Assembly (NCBI GenBank): GCA_035327585.1
Contig: DAOLDD010000002.1
Span: forward strand, 1 to 64,000
Length of the DNA: 64,000 bases
Source of the DNA: JAMLJG01 sp035327585
Lineage (GTDB): Bacteria > Verrucomicrobiota > Kiritimatiellia > CAIVKH01
Direction of reading: 5' to 3'
Shown: piece after piece, positions 7,851-15,217 of the stretch
Layout: each line of letters begins with the position of its first letter
Numbering within the stretch: position 1 is the first letter of the stretch
The notes under the pieces: model-generated
What the model was told of the DNA's origin: nothing
Seen by the model: only the letters and a program-made list of their open reading frames with translations
The model's database searches: none
Position numbers and translations under genes: made by a program

Positions 7851-9545
7851 ATGACTGAATCGACCACGCCAGATGCGTCGCAAACCCTGCCCGGCGCGCC
7901 GGGCAAGGGATTCACCATCGGCGGGTACACAATCATTGACACGCTGGGGCATGGGTCGATGGCGACGGTGTACCTCGCCCGCGACGCCACGGGCCATGAA
8001 GTCGCCATCAAGGTCTTCCAGGAAGGCCCCGGCGTCTCCCCCACCATGCTCGAGCGCTTCAAGCGCGAAGCCGAGGCCTCCAAGAAACTGCGGCGGCACC
8101 CCAACATCATGAAGGTCTACGCGACCGGCCAGGAAGGCATCTATCACTTCATCGTGATGGAGCCCATCCGGAATAGCCGTACGCTGGAAGACCTGATGGA
8201 AGTGCAGCCGCTGTCGATGGATGAGATTCTCGACATCGGCATCAAGATGGCGCGCGCGCTCCACTACGCGCACACCCGCAACATCGTCCATCGGGACGTC
8301 AAACCCTCCAACATCATGGTGGACGAGTTCGGCGAGCCGCTGCTGACGGATTTTGGCGTCGCGGAACTCGTCGACTGGCCGTCCTGCACCATCTCCGGCG
8401 CGCTGACCGGCACGCCGCTCTACATGTCGCCCGAGCAGGCGCGCGCGGATCGCGCCGGGCCGGCGAGCGACATCTATTCGCTCGGCGTGGTGCTCTACGA
8501 GTCAATCACCGGCATGCTGCCCTACTCCGCCCAGCATTCCGCGCCGGTCAAACAGGTTCTCGAAGCCGTCAAAAGCGAGCATCCCCGCCGCTTGCGCCAC
8601 TACCGGCGCGATATTTCCCCGGATATCGAGGCGGTGATCCTCAAAGCAATCGAAAAGCCCGAGGGGCGACGCTATGGCGACGCGGAATCCTTCGCGAGCG
8701 ATCTCGAGCGGGCCCGAACCGGTCGCCGGGTCAGCGCCCGCCTCGCCTCCGTGGCCGAGCGCCTCTGGGATCTCATCCGCCGATATGACCAGTTTTTCGC
8801 CGCGGCGGTGGTGATGCTGGCCATGGCGTTCGGCGCGGGCTTTTACCTGCGGCAGAAATTAATGAACGCCCGCTACGAGAAGCTGCTCAGCACCGCGCAC
8901 CTGCGCAACCTCGTGCTGCGCGGCGCGCCGGTGCCGAGCCGGAGCGGTGCGTTGGACCAGCCGGCGGCGTGGAATGAAATCCGACTGGCCCGCCGCGACA
9001 TGAATGCCGGCAAATGGACCGCCGCCCGCGACGGATTCAGCGGCGCCATCGCGCTGGCCCGCGCGGTGGGCGACGGCCGCACCGCTTCGCAGGCAGCGCT
9101 GGAACTCGCGCGCTGCGAAGTCATGCTGGGCCGGCCCGACGCCGCGTTGAGCACCTACCACGAGGTCATCATCAACGCCGATTCCTCCCCCGTCGTCGCC
9201 GACATGGCCCAGTTGGAGGCCATCCAGCTCGCCCTGCTTCAAGACCAGCGCTCGGAAGCCGTCCGTTATCTCAACCTCAAACCGCTCCCCCCCGAAGGTC
9301 CGATTCGCGAGGCGCTGCGCTGCCTGGCTGGCGAAGTTTCGACCCAGCAACTGGCCGACCGCCTGCCCTTCGCTCCAGCGCGGCTTCGCAACGATTTTCA
9401 TTTCACGCTCGCGGTGCGCTATCGGATGGACGGCAACGAATCAGCTTCGTCCACGCAGTTGCGGCGCGTACTTCAACAATCCAGCCCATCCTACGAATGG
9501 CCCGGCCCGTTTGCGCGGGCCCTGCTGGATCAAAGGCGGAACTGA
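7851..9545 (+). CDS. Membrane-anchored Ser/Thr protein kinase (PknB-like)
   Basis: This is a Hanks-type kinase of 564 residues. The kinase domain runs from about residue 24 to 285, with the Gly loop LGHGSMATVYLAR, the ATP-binding Lys in EVAIKVF, the catalytic loop IVHRDVKPSNIM, the DFG motif in LLTDFGVAEL and the activation segment ending GTPLYMSPEQ, all intact. One transmembrane helix follows at about 314-333. The extracytoplasmic part (about 335-564) is alpha-helical and TPR-like, with Ala-rich repeats, and probably senses or binds partners. The gene is followed after three bases by the pseudopilin-like gene, suggesting that the two products work together. The substrates are unknown. Confidence 0.92.
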   Translation: MTESTTPDASQTLPGAPGKGFTIGGYTIIDTLGHGSMATVYLARDATGHEVAIKVFQEGPGVSPTMLERFKREAEASKKLRRHPNIMKVYATGQEGIYHFIVMEPIRNSRTLEDLMEVQPLSMDEILDIGIKMARALHYAHTRNIVHRDVKPSNIMVDEFGEPLLTDFGVAELVDWPSCTISGALTGTPLYMSPEQARADRAGPASDIYSLGVVLYESITGMLPYSAQHSAPVKQVLEAVKSEHPRRLRHYRRDISPDIEAVILKAIEKPEGRRYGDAESFASDLERARTGRRVSARLASVAERLWDLIRRYDQFFAAAVVMLAMAFGAGFYLRQKLMNARYEKLLSTAHLRNLVLRGAPVPSRSGALDQPAAWNEIRLARRDMNAGKWTAARDGFSGAIALARAVGDGRTASQAALELARCEVMLGRPDAALSTYHEVIINADSSPVVADMAQLEAIQLALLQDQRSEAVRYLNLKPLPPEGPIREALRCLAGEVSTQQLADRLPFAPARLRNDFHFTLAVRYRMDGNESASSTQLRRVLQQSSPSYEWPGPFARALLDQRRN

Positions 9546-9548
9546 GCC

Positions 9549-10085
9549 ATGCATCGGATTGCGCACAAGCGAAGCGGATGGGTACCCCAATCCGGAGGGA
9601 TCTGGATTCGCATCCTCTTTCTCTCCGCCTGCCTCGGCCTCGTAGTCTGGGGCCTCCTTCACATCCTCGTGCAGGTCCGGCGCACCGCCGCCTGCGCGGA
9701 GAATCTCCAGTCGATCTACCGCGCACTGGAACTCTACGAACTGGAGCGCGGCGTCCTGCCCACCCTGGCGTATTTTCCGGATCAGCCCATGGAAGACGCG
9801 GACAGCCTGCGCACGGTGCTGGAGCCGTACGGGCTGAACGGGCAACGCTGCCTCTGCCCGGCCAGCCATCGCTTCATCCAGTCGGAAGGGCTGACCTACA
9901 TCTGGAACGTCGGACTCAACGGACAACGCATGCCGCGCGGCGAGGAAACCACCTGGATGCTCGTGGACATCAGCGCGTTGACGGATGACGTCCCCGCGCC
10001 GCACCTCTGGCGCTACAACGTCCTCTATAGCGACGGCACCGTGAAGCGGGCCCGCTCACCGCTCCGTGAACTTCAGGGGCTCTAG
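9549..10085 (+). CDS. Pseudopilin-like single-pass membrane protein
   Basis: The 178-residue product has one hydrophobic helix at about residues 21-42, followed by a soluble domain beginning CAENLQSIYRALELYEL. That pattern resembles the C-terminal half of GspG-like pseudopilins and DUF1559-type proteins common in PVC bacteria (ACxxNLkqIgxALxxY). A classical prepilin peptidase site (G-F-T-L-x-E) is not visible, so processing as a true pilin is doubtful. Later features are PASHRFIQSEG, WNVGLNGQRMPRG and VLYSDGTVKR, the last like the final strand of these domains. It is coupled to the kinase gene with three bases between stop and start. Function unknown. Confidence 0.65.
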   Translation: MHRIAHKRSGWVPQSGGIWIRILFLSACLGLVVWGLLHILVQVRRTAACAENLQSIYRALELYELERGVLPTLAYFPDQPMEDADSLRTVLEPYGLNGQRCLCPASHRFIQSEGLTYIWNVGLNGQRMPRGEETTWMLVDISALTDDVPAPHLWRYNVLYSDGTVKRARSPLRELQGL

Positions 10086-10097
10086 AACAGAGCACGA

Positions 10098-10122
10098 ATG
10101 ACGAAACCCGAATGACGAATTG
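10098..10122. repeat. Short direct repeat CGAATGACGAA x2
   Basis: CGAATGACGAA occurs twice within 25 bases, separated by ACC, directly after the pseudopilin-like gene. Its function is unknown. The stretch from here to 10165 holds no other recognisable signal. Confidence 0.5.
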
Positions 10123-10165
10123 CCGCGCTTGATTTTGGCATTCGCACTGAATATTCGGATTTGCG

Positions 10166-10397
10166 CTAGCCCGGAAATTGCATCACCGCAGAGACGCAGC
10201 TTGTCCACCGAAACCTTGGCGAAGGGGGGGAGGCCGCCGAGAAAGGCAGGGACAGGGGCGACAAGTCCTTTGATGCCCGAGATGCGTTCTGAACCGTTTG
10301 CACTCGCTTCCTTGGAGTCGTTTGTTGCGAACATTCTCCCGCCCTTTCGGGTTTTCCTCAGCGCTCTCTGCGCCTCTGCGGTGAAATATTCGGGCTA
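10166..10397. mobile_element. MITE-like element, copy 1, with ~30-bp terminal inverted repeats
   Basis: The left end reads CTAGCCCGGAAATTGCATC then ACCGCAGAGACGCAG; the reverse complement of the right end reads TAGCCCGAATATT then TCACCGCAGAGGCGCAG. These are imperfect inverted repeats of about 30 bases. The element is 232 bp and shares both ends and the inner motif CCTTGGCGAAGGGGG with copy 2 at 12934-13163 (230 bp), while the centres differ. No ORF in it looks coding. Its right end supplies the TAG stop codon of the Zn-ribbon/EIIA gene at 10395. CTAG at the left end would fit the target duplication of IS5-type transposases, which is inference. Confidence 0.65.
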
Positions 10398-11261
10398 TGT
10401 GACCGTCAGACGAGTGGCTTTCGTCAGGGCCTTCCAAAGGTCTTCCGGCGTTTCCGCCTTGAACAGCGCGTCGCGCGCATCCTCTTCGCGGAAGCTCTGC
10501 GTAAGACCCGAAAGCAGGCGGAGATAAAACGCGCTCGCCGCCGTCGGGATGACCATGAAGAAGACAACCCGCGTCAGGGTCTTGCCGCCGAACTTGAGTC
10601 CCTTGCGGCTCAAGCCGAGCGCCAGCGTCAGGCCGCCGCCCTCCACACCGCGCACGTGCGGGAACGCCAGTCCCTGGTCCACCGCCGTGCTCGCCAATGC
10701 TTCGCGTTTCAAGGCCTCTTCCGTCAGGCGGGCCGCGCTGTCCACGAAACCCTCCGATTCGAGACGCCCGCTCAACTCCGCCAACGCCTCATCCCGGTCC
10801 GTCGCCGCCAGTTGTGGAATCATCAGCGACGGCGCGGAGAAACGGGCCAGCCCGGCCTGCACCGGCTCGCTCCGGCGTCGTTGCTTCGCGATGCGGCGGG
10901 GCGCCGAGGTTGGATAGAAGAGGAATCGCGCGCAACTCGGGCAGTGGTAAATCTTGTCCGCGGCATGCACCGCATGCACCTGGCTGACGGGAATCGCCAT
11001 GCCGCACGCCGAGCAGACGCCATTCGCGATGGGAACGATCGCCATATTGCCGCGCTTGTGCATCTTGAGGAAGTGCGTGCCCAGCTCGTCGGGCAGGTCC
11101 GACTGGAGGGCCTGGATCGATTCCTCGAGCGAGCTCAAGCGGGCGCCGGGCATGGAGGCCTGCTGCTGGTCGCGGGCGAAGATCAGATCCTGGAGCTGGA
11201 TCATCTGGTTAATCCATCGTTGCATCGTTCCGTGGGCGGTGGTCGCGTCAGCTTGCGTCAT
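10395..11261 (-). CDS. C4 zinc-ribbon / PTS EIIA (type 2) fusion protein
   Basis: The 288-residue protein joins two modules. Residues 1-70 form a helical segment (MQRWINQMIQLQDLIFARDQQ). A zinc ribbon follows at about 83-112 with CSACG and CPSC, as in the C-terminal ribbon of COG1579-type proteins. From about 135 to 288 lies a fructose-type EIIA domain; the active His is in GLAFPHVRGVEGGGLT, equivalent to the phosphorylated His of PtsN. The start at 11261 is chosen by its AAGGA site and because longer extensions run antisense through the neighbouring EIIA gene. The TAG stop lies in the inverted repeat of the adjacent element. It is divergent from the single-domain EIIA gene. A regulatory rather than transport role is likely, as no EIIB/EIIC is nearby. 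Confidence 0.85.
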   Translation of the reverse strand: MTQADATTAHGTMQRWINQMIQLQDLIFARDQQQASMPGARLSSLEESIQALQSDLPDELGTHFLKMHKRGNMAIVPIANGVCSACGMAIPVSQVHAVHAADKIYHCPSCARFLFYPTSAPRRIAKQRRRSEPVQAGLARFSAPSLMIPQLAATDRDEALAELSGRLESEGFVDSAARLTEEALKREALASTAVDQGLAFPHVRGVEGGGLTLALGLSRKGLKFGGKTLTRVVFFMVIPTAASAFYLRLLSGLTQSFREEDARDALFKAETPEDLWKALTKATRLTVT

Positions 11262-11298
11262 CGGTGTGGGTCCTTGTTGGGCGTGTAAAAACGGTTTC

Positions 11299-11326
11299 GT
11301 TATAGCACGCCGCTTCCGGCATGCAA
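11299..11326 (-). promoter_or_regulatory. Candidate promoter of Zn-ribbon/EIIA gene
   Basis: On the minus strand TTGCAT (11321-11326) is followed after 16 bases by TATAAC (11299-11304), placing a start about 30 bases before the ATG at 11261. It is back to back with the promoter of the divergent EIIA gene, leaving about 27 bases between the two -35 boxes. Confidence 0.5.
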
Positions 11327-11352
11327 GGGGTACAATTTTTAAGATTGCGTGA

Positions 11353-11381
11353 TTGACCCCTGCTGTCGATGCCGCAATTAT
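11353..11381 (+). promoter_or_regulatory. Candidate promoter of EIIA gene
   Basis: TTGACC (11353-11358) is followed after 17 bases by AATTAT (11376-11381). The start codon at 11406 follows with GAAGGAA as its ribosome site. Confidence 0.5.
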
Positions 11382-11405
11382 GCCCGGCTTACGAAGGAAC
11401 TCGAC

Positions 11406-11876
11406 ATGAACCCCAAACGGGTATTGTCCAAGGAAACAGTCATACTCAATTTGCGCGCCACCACGAAGGAGGCGCTCATTGAGGAGTTGGTGGACGTGCT
11501 GGCGCAGGCGGGCCGCATCAAGGACCGCAAGGCCGCCTTGAAGGCTGTGCTGGAGCGCGAACGCAAGATGTCCACCGGGCTCCAGAACGGCATCGCCATC
11601 CCCCACGGCAAGACCGATACCGTGGAAAGCCTCGTGGCGGCGCTCGGCATTGCGAAAACCGGCATCGACTTCGATTCGCTCGACGGCCAGCCCTGCCACA
11701 TCTTCCTGATGACCCTCTCCCCCGCCAGCCGCACCGGCCCGCACATCCAGTTCCTCGCCGACATCAGCCGCACCCTGCACGACGCCGCCATCCGCCAGCA
11801 GGTCCTCGACGCGACCAGCGAGGAACTCGTCGTCGACCTCCTCTGCCGCGACCGCACCGCCCCGCCCGCGGCATGA
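11406..11876 (+). CDS. PTS EIIA type-2 domain protein (PtsN-like)
   Basis: This 156-residue single-domain phosphocarrier belongs to the fructose/nitrogen-PTS EIIA family. The active-site His lies in NGIAIPHGKTD near residue 65, in the usual context (STGLQNG-IAIPH), and LSPASRTGPHIQFLADIS matches the second conserved block. The ATG at 11406 has GAAGGAAC eight bases upstream; an earlier in-frame ATG lacks such a site. It is divergently arranged with the Zn-ribbon/EIIA fusion and ends in a clear terminator. HPr, EI and permease components are absent from the window, so it is probably a regulatory phosphoacceptor. Target unknown. Confidence 0.92.
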   Translation: MNPKRVLSKETVILNLRATTKEALIEELVDVLAQAGRIKDRKAALKAVLERERKMSTGLQNGIAIPHGKTDTVESLVAALGIAKTGIDFDSLDGQPCHIFLMTLSPASRTGPHIQFLADISRTLHDAAIRQQVLDATSEELVVDLLCRDRTAPPAA

Positions 11877-11877
11877 C

Positions 11878-11903
11878 AAAAAACCGCGCCTTCGCGCGGT
11901 TTT
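11878..11903 (+). terminator. Intrinsic terminator after EIIA gene
   Basis: AAACCGCGC (11881-11889) pairs with GCGCGGTTT (11894-11902) around the loop CTTC, flanked by an A-run and a T-run. It begins two bases after the EIIA stop and could act in both directions. Confidence 0.8.
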
Positions 11904-12006
11904 ACCCAATTCGCGATTGAACGCCGGTCAACCGACGCTCGCATTAACAAAAGAAAACGCCGTACCCCCTTTTCGCGGGAGAGCCTGAGCGGCGAGGAGC
12001 GAAGGA

Positions 12007-12082
<76 letters not shown>

Positions 12083-12097
12083 CCGAAAGAAGTTGCG

Positions 12098-12125
12098 ATC
12101 TTACGGGAAACGATAGCGATGTCAA
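12098..12125 (-). promoter_or_regulatory. tRNA-Phe promoter
   Basis: On the minus strand TTGACA (12120-12125) is followed after 16 bases by TAAGAT (12098-12103). The -10 ends 15 bases before the mature tRNA. The -35 is a perfect consensus. Confidence 0.65.
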
Positions 12126-12221
12126 TGGGGCAACGAGCAGACGTTCACGGCGGCGCTTGATGTTCGCGATTGAGGGTCGGATCGATTTTTTCTTTTCCCA
12201 GCCCGGTGCTGCGGGGATAAC

Positions 12222-12767
12222 ATGAACGCTGGAACAACGTGGTGTGGCATGAATTCGAAACTCTCGGCGATCTTCGCGCGGCGCAGCATACGGAAATACA
12301 CGGACCAGCATATCAGCGACGAGGCGGTGCACGACCTGCTGGAAGCGGCGATGGCCGCGCCCTCCCCGGCCGGCACGGACTCCTGGCATTTCATCGTAAT
12401 TCGCAACCCGGCCACCCTCACCGCGCTCGCCGCCGCGATGGAAAACGGACGCCACCTCGCGCATGCGGGCGTGGGCATCCTGGTCTGCACCGACCCCGCG
12501 CGCGCTCACGAGGGACGCCTTGAACATGCGGTGCAGGAATGCTCCGCCGCGATGACGCAATTGCTGCTCGCGGCCTCCATGACCGGCCTGTCCGGTTGCT
12601 GGTGCAGCGTCCACCCGCACGAGGACCGCGTCAAACTCGCGCACAGCCTGCTCGGCATCCCCGCCCCCATCCTGCCCGTCGCCATCGCCGCCATCGGCTG
12701 GCCCGCCGAACGCGCCGAACCCCGCACCCGCTTCCGCGCCAACCGCGTGCACGACGAACGCTGGTAG
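12222..12767 (+). CDS. Nitroreductase-family FMN oxidoreductase
   Basis: This small NAD(P)H/FMN-dependent oxidoreductase has 181 residues, typical for the compact nitroreductase subfamily. FARRSIRKYTDQHISDEAV near residue 18 is the family's N-terminal FMN phosphate-binding block. The AAMAAPSPAGTDSWHFIVI segment binds the isoalloxazine ring, and GLSGCWCSVHPHEDR plus LPVAIAAIGWPAE complete the C-terminal part. The ATG at 12222 is preceded by GGGGAT; an internal ATG at 12249 is an alternative start and would remove nine residues. It is followed by strong GC hairpins. The natural electron acceptor is unknown. Confidence 0.88.
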   Translation: MNAGTTWCGMNSKLSAIFARRSIRKYTDQHISDEAVHDLLEAAMAAPSPAGTDSWHFIVIRNPATLTALAAAMENGRHLAHAGVGILVCTDPARAHEGRLEHAVQECSAAMTQLLLAASMTGLSGCWCSVHPHEDRVKLAHSLLGIPAPILPVAIAAIGWPAERAEPRTRFRANRVHDERW

Positions 12768-12778
12768 CCCGGAATTTG

Positions 12779-12828
12779 CAACGTCTGTAATTCCTTTTTT
12801 CGGCACTTCCAACGTCTGTAATTTACAG
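12779..12828. repeat. CAACGTCTGTAATT repeats with a palindrome
   Basis: CAACGTCTGTAATT occurs at 12779-12792 and 12810-12823, and in inverted orientation at 63985-63998 at the window end. The second copy runs into the 13-base palindrome CTGTAATTTACAG (12816-12828). All copies follow the 3' end of a gene. It looks like a small dispersed intergenic repeat. Confidence 0.6.
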
Positions 12829-12862
12829 ACCCTGTAATTCCGCATCCGAATGATTTCGCTTT

Positions 12863-12924
12863 GGTAGGGCGCGTTCGCCGAACGCGCCGTTGGTTTTCGG
12901 CGGCTTGAGCCAAGCCGCCCTACC
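12863..12924 (+). repeat. Compound palindrome, possible terminator
   Basis: Outer arms GGTAGGGCG and CGCCCTACC enclose two hairpins: GGCGCGTTCG/CGAACGCGCC near 12868-12888, and GGCGGCTTG/CAAGCCGCC at about 12899-12919. TTTTT follows the outer arm, so on the plus strand it can end the nitroreductase transcript. The cruciform layout resembles REP-type repeats. Confidence 0.6.
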
Positions 12925-12933
12925 TTTTTCTGG

Positions 12934-13163
12934 CTAGCCCGCATATTGCGTCACCGCAGAGGCGCCGCTTGTCCCCCGAAGCCTTGGCGAAGGGGGAAGG
13001 CCGCGGAGATGAAGCAGGGCAAGGCGACCTGCCCAGTGAGGAGCGCAATTCATTCGGAGCAGATTGCACGCATGATCACCACGTCCCGCTGGACGATGTG
13101 TGCCCAATACGACATGTCTTCCTCTGCGCTCTCCGCGTCTCTGCGGTGAAATATGCGAACTAG
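12934..13163. mobile_element. MITE-like element, copy 2
   Basis: The left end reads CTAGCCCGCATATTGCG then TCACCGCAGAG; the right end reads CTCTGCGGTGAAATATGCG then AACTAG, giving imperfect inverted terminal repeats with CTAG at both borders. Ends and the inner CCTTGGCGAAGGGGG block match copy 1 at 10166-10397, and the lengths agree (230 and 232 bp). As in copy 1, the right border coincides with the TAG stop of a minus-strand gene, here sufU. Short open frames inside are not convincing genes. Confidence 0.65.
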
Positions 13164-13588
13164 ACGCCGAGTTTCTTCAGGGCGTTTTCGAGGGCGTGCC
13201 AGGGCATGGTGGCGCATTTGACGCGCAGGGGATATTGGCGCACGCCGCACAGGGCGGTGAGGTCGCCGAGTTCGTCCTCGGGAATCTCCGCGCCGCCGCG
13301 CATCATTTCGGCGAAGGCGCTGGCGAAGCGGCGCACGTCCGCGATGGACTGGCCCGGCACGCGCTCGGCCATCATGGAGGCGGAGGCGGTGCAGATGGCG
13401 CAGCCCTGGCAATCAATTTCAACATCCTCGATGCGGTCGCGGGCGACACGCGCGTTCAATTTGATGTGGTCGCCGCAGGTCGGGTTCTCCTCGTCCACCA
13501 GCGCCTCCGCGTCGGGAATCACCTTCGCCCGGCGCGGGTGCTTGTAGTGGTCCAGGATGATCTCCTGGTAGAGGTCATCGATTTGCAC
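13160..13588 (-). CDS. sufU: Fe-S cluster assembly scaffold/sulfurtransfer protein SufU
   Basis: SufU-type IscU-fold protein of 142 residues that accepts sulfur from SufS. The N-terminal LYQEIILDHYKHPR is the family signature. The three ligand cysteines are in NPTCGDH (near residue 38), DCQGCAIC (near 60) and VKCATMPW (near 124); the Asp in CGDH is also present. The long insert of SufU relative to IscU is visible between the second and third Cys. It is the last gene of the suf operon and overlaps the sufS end by 14 bases. Its stop codon is formed at the end of the MITE-like element. No IscS/IscA genes occur in the window. Confidence 0.94.
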   Translation of the reverse strand: MQIDDLYQEIILDHYKHPRRAKVIPDAEALVDEENPTCGDHIKLNARVARDRIEDVEIDCQGCAICTASASMMAERVPGQSIADVRRFASAFAEMMRGGAEIPEDELGDLTALCGVRQYPLRVKCATMPWHALENALKKLGV

Positions 13589-14810
13589 GGGCGAAGAACT
13601 CCTGTACGCCGCGCAGGGACCGCACGAGGGCGTCGATTTCCGCGCGGGTGTTGTAGAAGTAAACTGAGGCGCGGCTCAACGCCGTCACGCCGCGCTTCCG
13701 CATCAACGGCTGCGCGCACATGTGACCCGCGCGGATTGCGATTCCATCCCGGTCTACAAAATGCGCCACGTCGTGCGGGTGCACGCCGTCGAGGGCGAAG
13801 GACACCGCTCCGCCGCGCTGGGCGGCCCGTCCGTGCACGGTGAGCCCGGGCACCTGCGCCAGCGCGGAAACGGTGTAGGCCGACAGGTCCTCCTCGTAGG
13901 CATGGATGGCGTCCAGGCCGATGCTCGTCAGGTAGTCGACGGCGACACCGAGGCCGATGGCGCCTGAAATATCCGGCGTGCCGGCCTCGAATTTGTGCGG
14001 CAGTTCGGCCCACGTCGACTGCTCCAGCGTGACTTTGCTGATCATTTCGCCGCCGCCGAGGAACGGGTCCATCTGCTCCAGCAGCACGGCTTTGCCGTAC
14101 AACACGCCAATCCCGGTGGGCCCGCACATCTTGTGCCCGGAAAAGGCGAGGAAGTCGCAATCCAGTGCGCGCACATCGACCGGCATGTGCGGCACGCTCT
14201 GCGCGCCATCCACGAGGACCAGCGCCCCGGCGGCGTGCGCGGCTTCGATCATGTCGCGCACGGGATTGATCGTGCCTAGCACGTTGGACATGTGCGTGAC
14301 GGCGAGCAGCTTCGTGCGCGGGGTGAGCAGCGCGCGAAATGCGTCGAGGTCCAGTTCGCCCGACTCCGTGACGGGGATGAACTTGAGCACCGCGCCCGTC
14401 CGCGCCGCCAGCAACTGCCAGGGCACGAGGTTGCTGTGGTGCTCCATCTCGGTCAGGATGATTTCATCGCCCTGCCGGAGGTGGCGGTTTCCCCAGGCGT
14501 GCGCCACGAGGTTGATGGCCTCGGTGGTGCCGCGCGTGTAGATGATTTCGCGCTCCTCGGATGCGCCGATGAACGCGGCGATTTTGCGGCGCGCCTCCTC
14601 GTACGCCTCGGTGGCCAGTTCCGCGAGGCGGTGGATCGCACGGTGCACGTTGGCGTTGATTTCGCGGTAATACGCGTCGAGCGCGTCGATCACGACCTGC
14701 GGCTTCTGGGTCGTCGCCGCGTTGTCGAGATACACAAGCGGTTTCCCGTCGCGCACGCGCTGCGACAGAATGGGGAAATCCTGGCGCAATGTTTCCGGAT
14801 TTATTTTCAT
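13575..14810 (-). CDS. sufS: Cysteine desulfurase SufS
   Basis: This PLP enzyme removes sulfur from cysteine for Fe-S assembly. The 411-residue product has LVYLDNAATTQKP near residue 25, EMEHHSNLVPW (cofactor-stacking His), and FSGHKMCGPTGIGVLYG carrying the PLP Lys. The catalytic Cys is in IRAGHMCAQPLM near residue 362, in the short-loop form typical of group II desulfurases that pair with SufU/SufE. The start MKINPETLRQDFP at 14810 is chosen over an ATG eight codons upstream because family alignments begin here and neither has a strong ribosome site. It follows the Rieske gene by 95 bases. Confidence 0.95.
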   Translation of the reverse strand: MKINPETLRQDFPILSQRVRDGKPLVYLDNAATTQKPQVVIDALDAYYREINANVHRAIHRLAELATEAYEEARRKIAAFIGASEEREIIYTRGTTEAINLVAHAWGNRHLRQGDEIILTEMEHHSNLVPWQLLAARTGAVLKFIPVTESGELDLDAFRALLTPRTKLLAVTHMSNVLGTINPVRDMIEAAHAAGALVLVDGAQSVPHMPVDVRALDCDFLAFSGHKMCGPTGIGVLYGKAVLLEQMDPFLGGGEMISKVTLEQSTWAELPHKFEAGTPDISGAIGLGVAVDYLTSIGLDAIHAYEEDLSAYTVSALAQVPGLTVHGRAAQRGGAVSFALDGVHPHDVAHFVDRDGIAIRAGHMCAQPLMRKRGVTALSRASVYFYNTRAEIDALVRSLRGVQEFFARANR

Positions 14811-14840
14811 ACACTCACGAATGGCGTCACCCATCTATTC

Positions 14841-14860
14841 GGCGGCAAGGGCCTGCCGCC
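14841..14860. repeat. Intra-operon hairpin between Rieske gene and sufS
   Basis: GGCGGCA (14841-14847) pairs with TGCCGCC (14854-14860). It lies in the only sizeable gap of the lower suf operon, 30 bases before the sufS ATG on the minus strand. It could modulate expression of sufSU relative to sufBCD by partial termination or RNA processing, but has no T-run. Confidence 0.45.
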
Positions 14861-14905
14861 CTCCAATAAACCATTCTGGAGGGCGCCGCGCCGTCGGCGT
14901 CCAAT

Positions 14906-15217
14906 TTACACCCGCAGGAAAATCTTTCCACCCTCAACCTTGAGGTCGTAGCGGCGGACGGGGCGGACGGCGGGCAGGCTCAGGTTGCGGCCCGTGCGCA
15001 GGCAGAAACGCGCGCCATGAAGCGGGCACTCCAGCTCATGGTCCACGACCTCGCCGTGGATCATCGTGGCCTTCTGGTGGCTGCACCAGGCGCTGAGGGC
15101 GAAATAGCCGTCGGGCCGCTTGAAGATGCCTATCTGGTTGATGCCACCGAGGTCGACCAGTTTCCGATCCGTGTCCTTGAATTCAGATTCGTCGGCTACT
15201 TCGCGCCAGTCGCTCAT
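14906..15217 (-). CDS. Rieske [2Fe-2S] ferredoxin-like protein in suf operon
   Basis: A 103-residue single-domain Rieske protein of the dioxygenase-ferredoxin type. The cluster ligands are CSH (near residue 44) and CPLHG (near 64), spaced as in the Rieske fold. No signal peptide or membrane anchor precedes them, so it is cytoplasmic. The ATG overlaps the sufD stop as ATGA, indicating translational coupling. Its place between sufD and sufS suggests it donates electrons to, or is a client of, the SUF machinery. Proteins of this kind are seen in some suf operons, but the electron partner is not known here. Confidence 0.92.
   Translation of the reverse strand: MSDWREVADESEFKDTDRKLVDLGGINQIGIFKRPDGYFALSAWCSHQKATMIHGEVVDHELECPLHGARFCLRTGRNLSLPAVRPVRRYDLKVEGGKIFLRV

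Noticed and set aside
12946..13149. Small open frames inside MITE-like copy 2
   Set aside because: The frames lie in the non-conserved centre and the terminal repeats, and no similar frame exists in copy 1.
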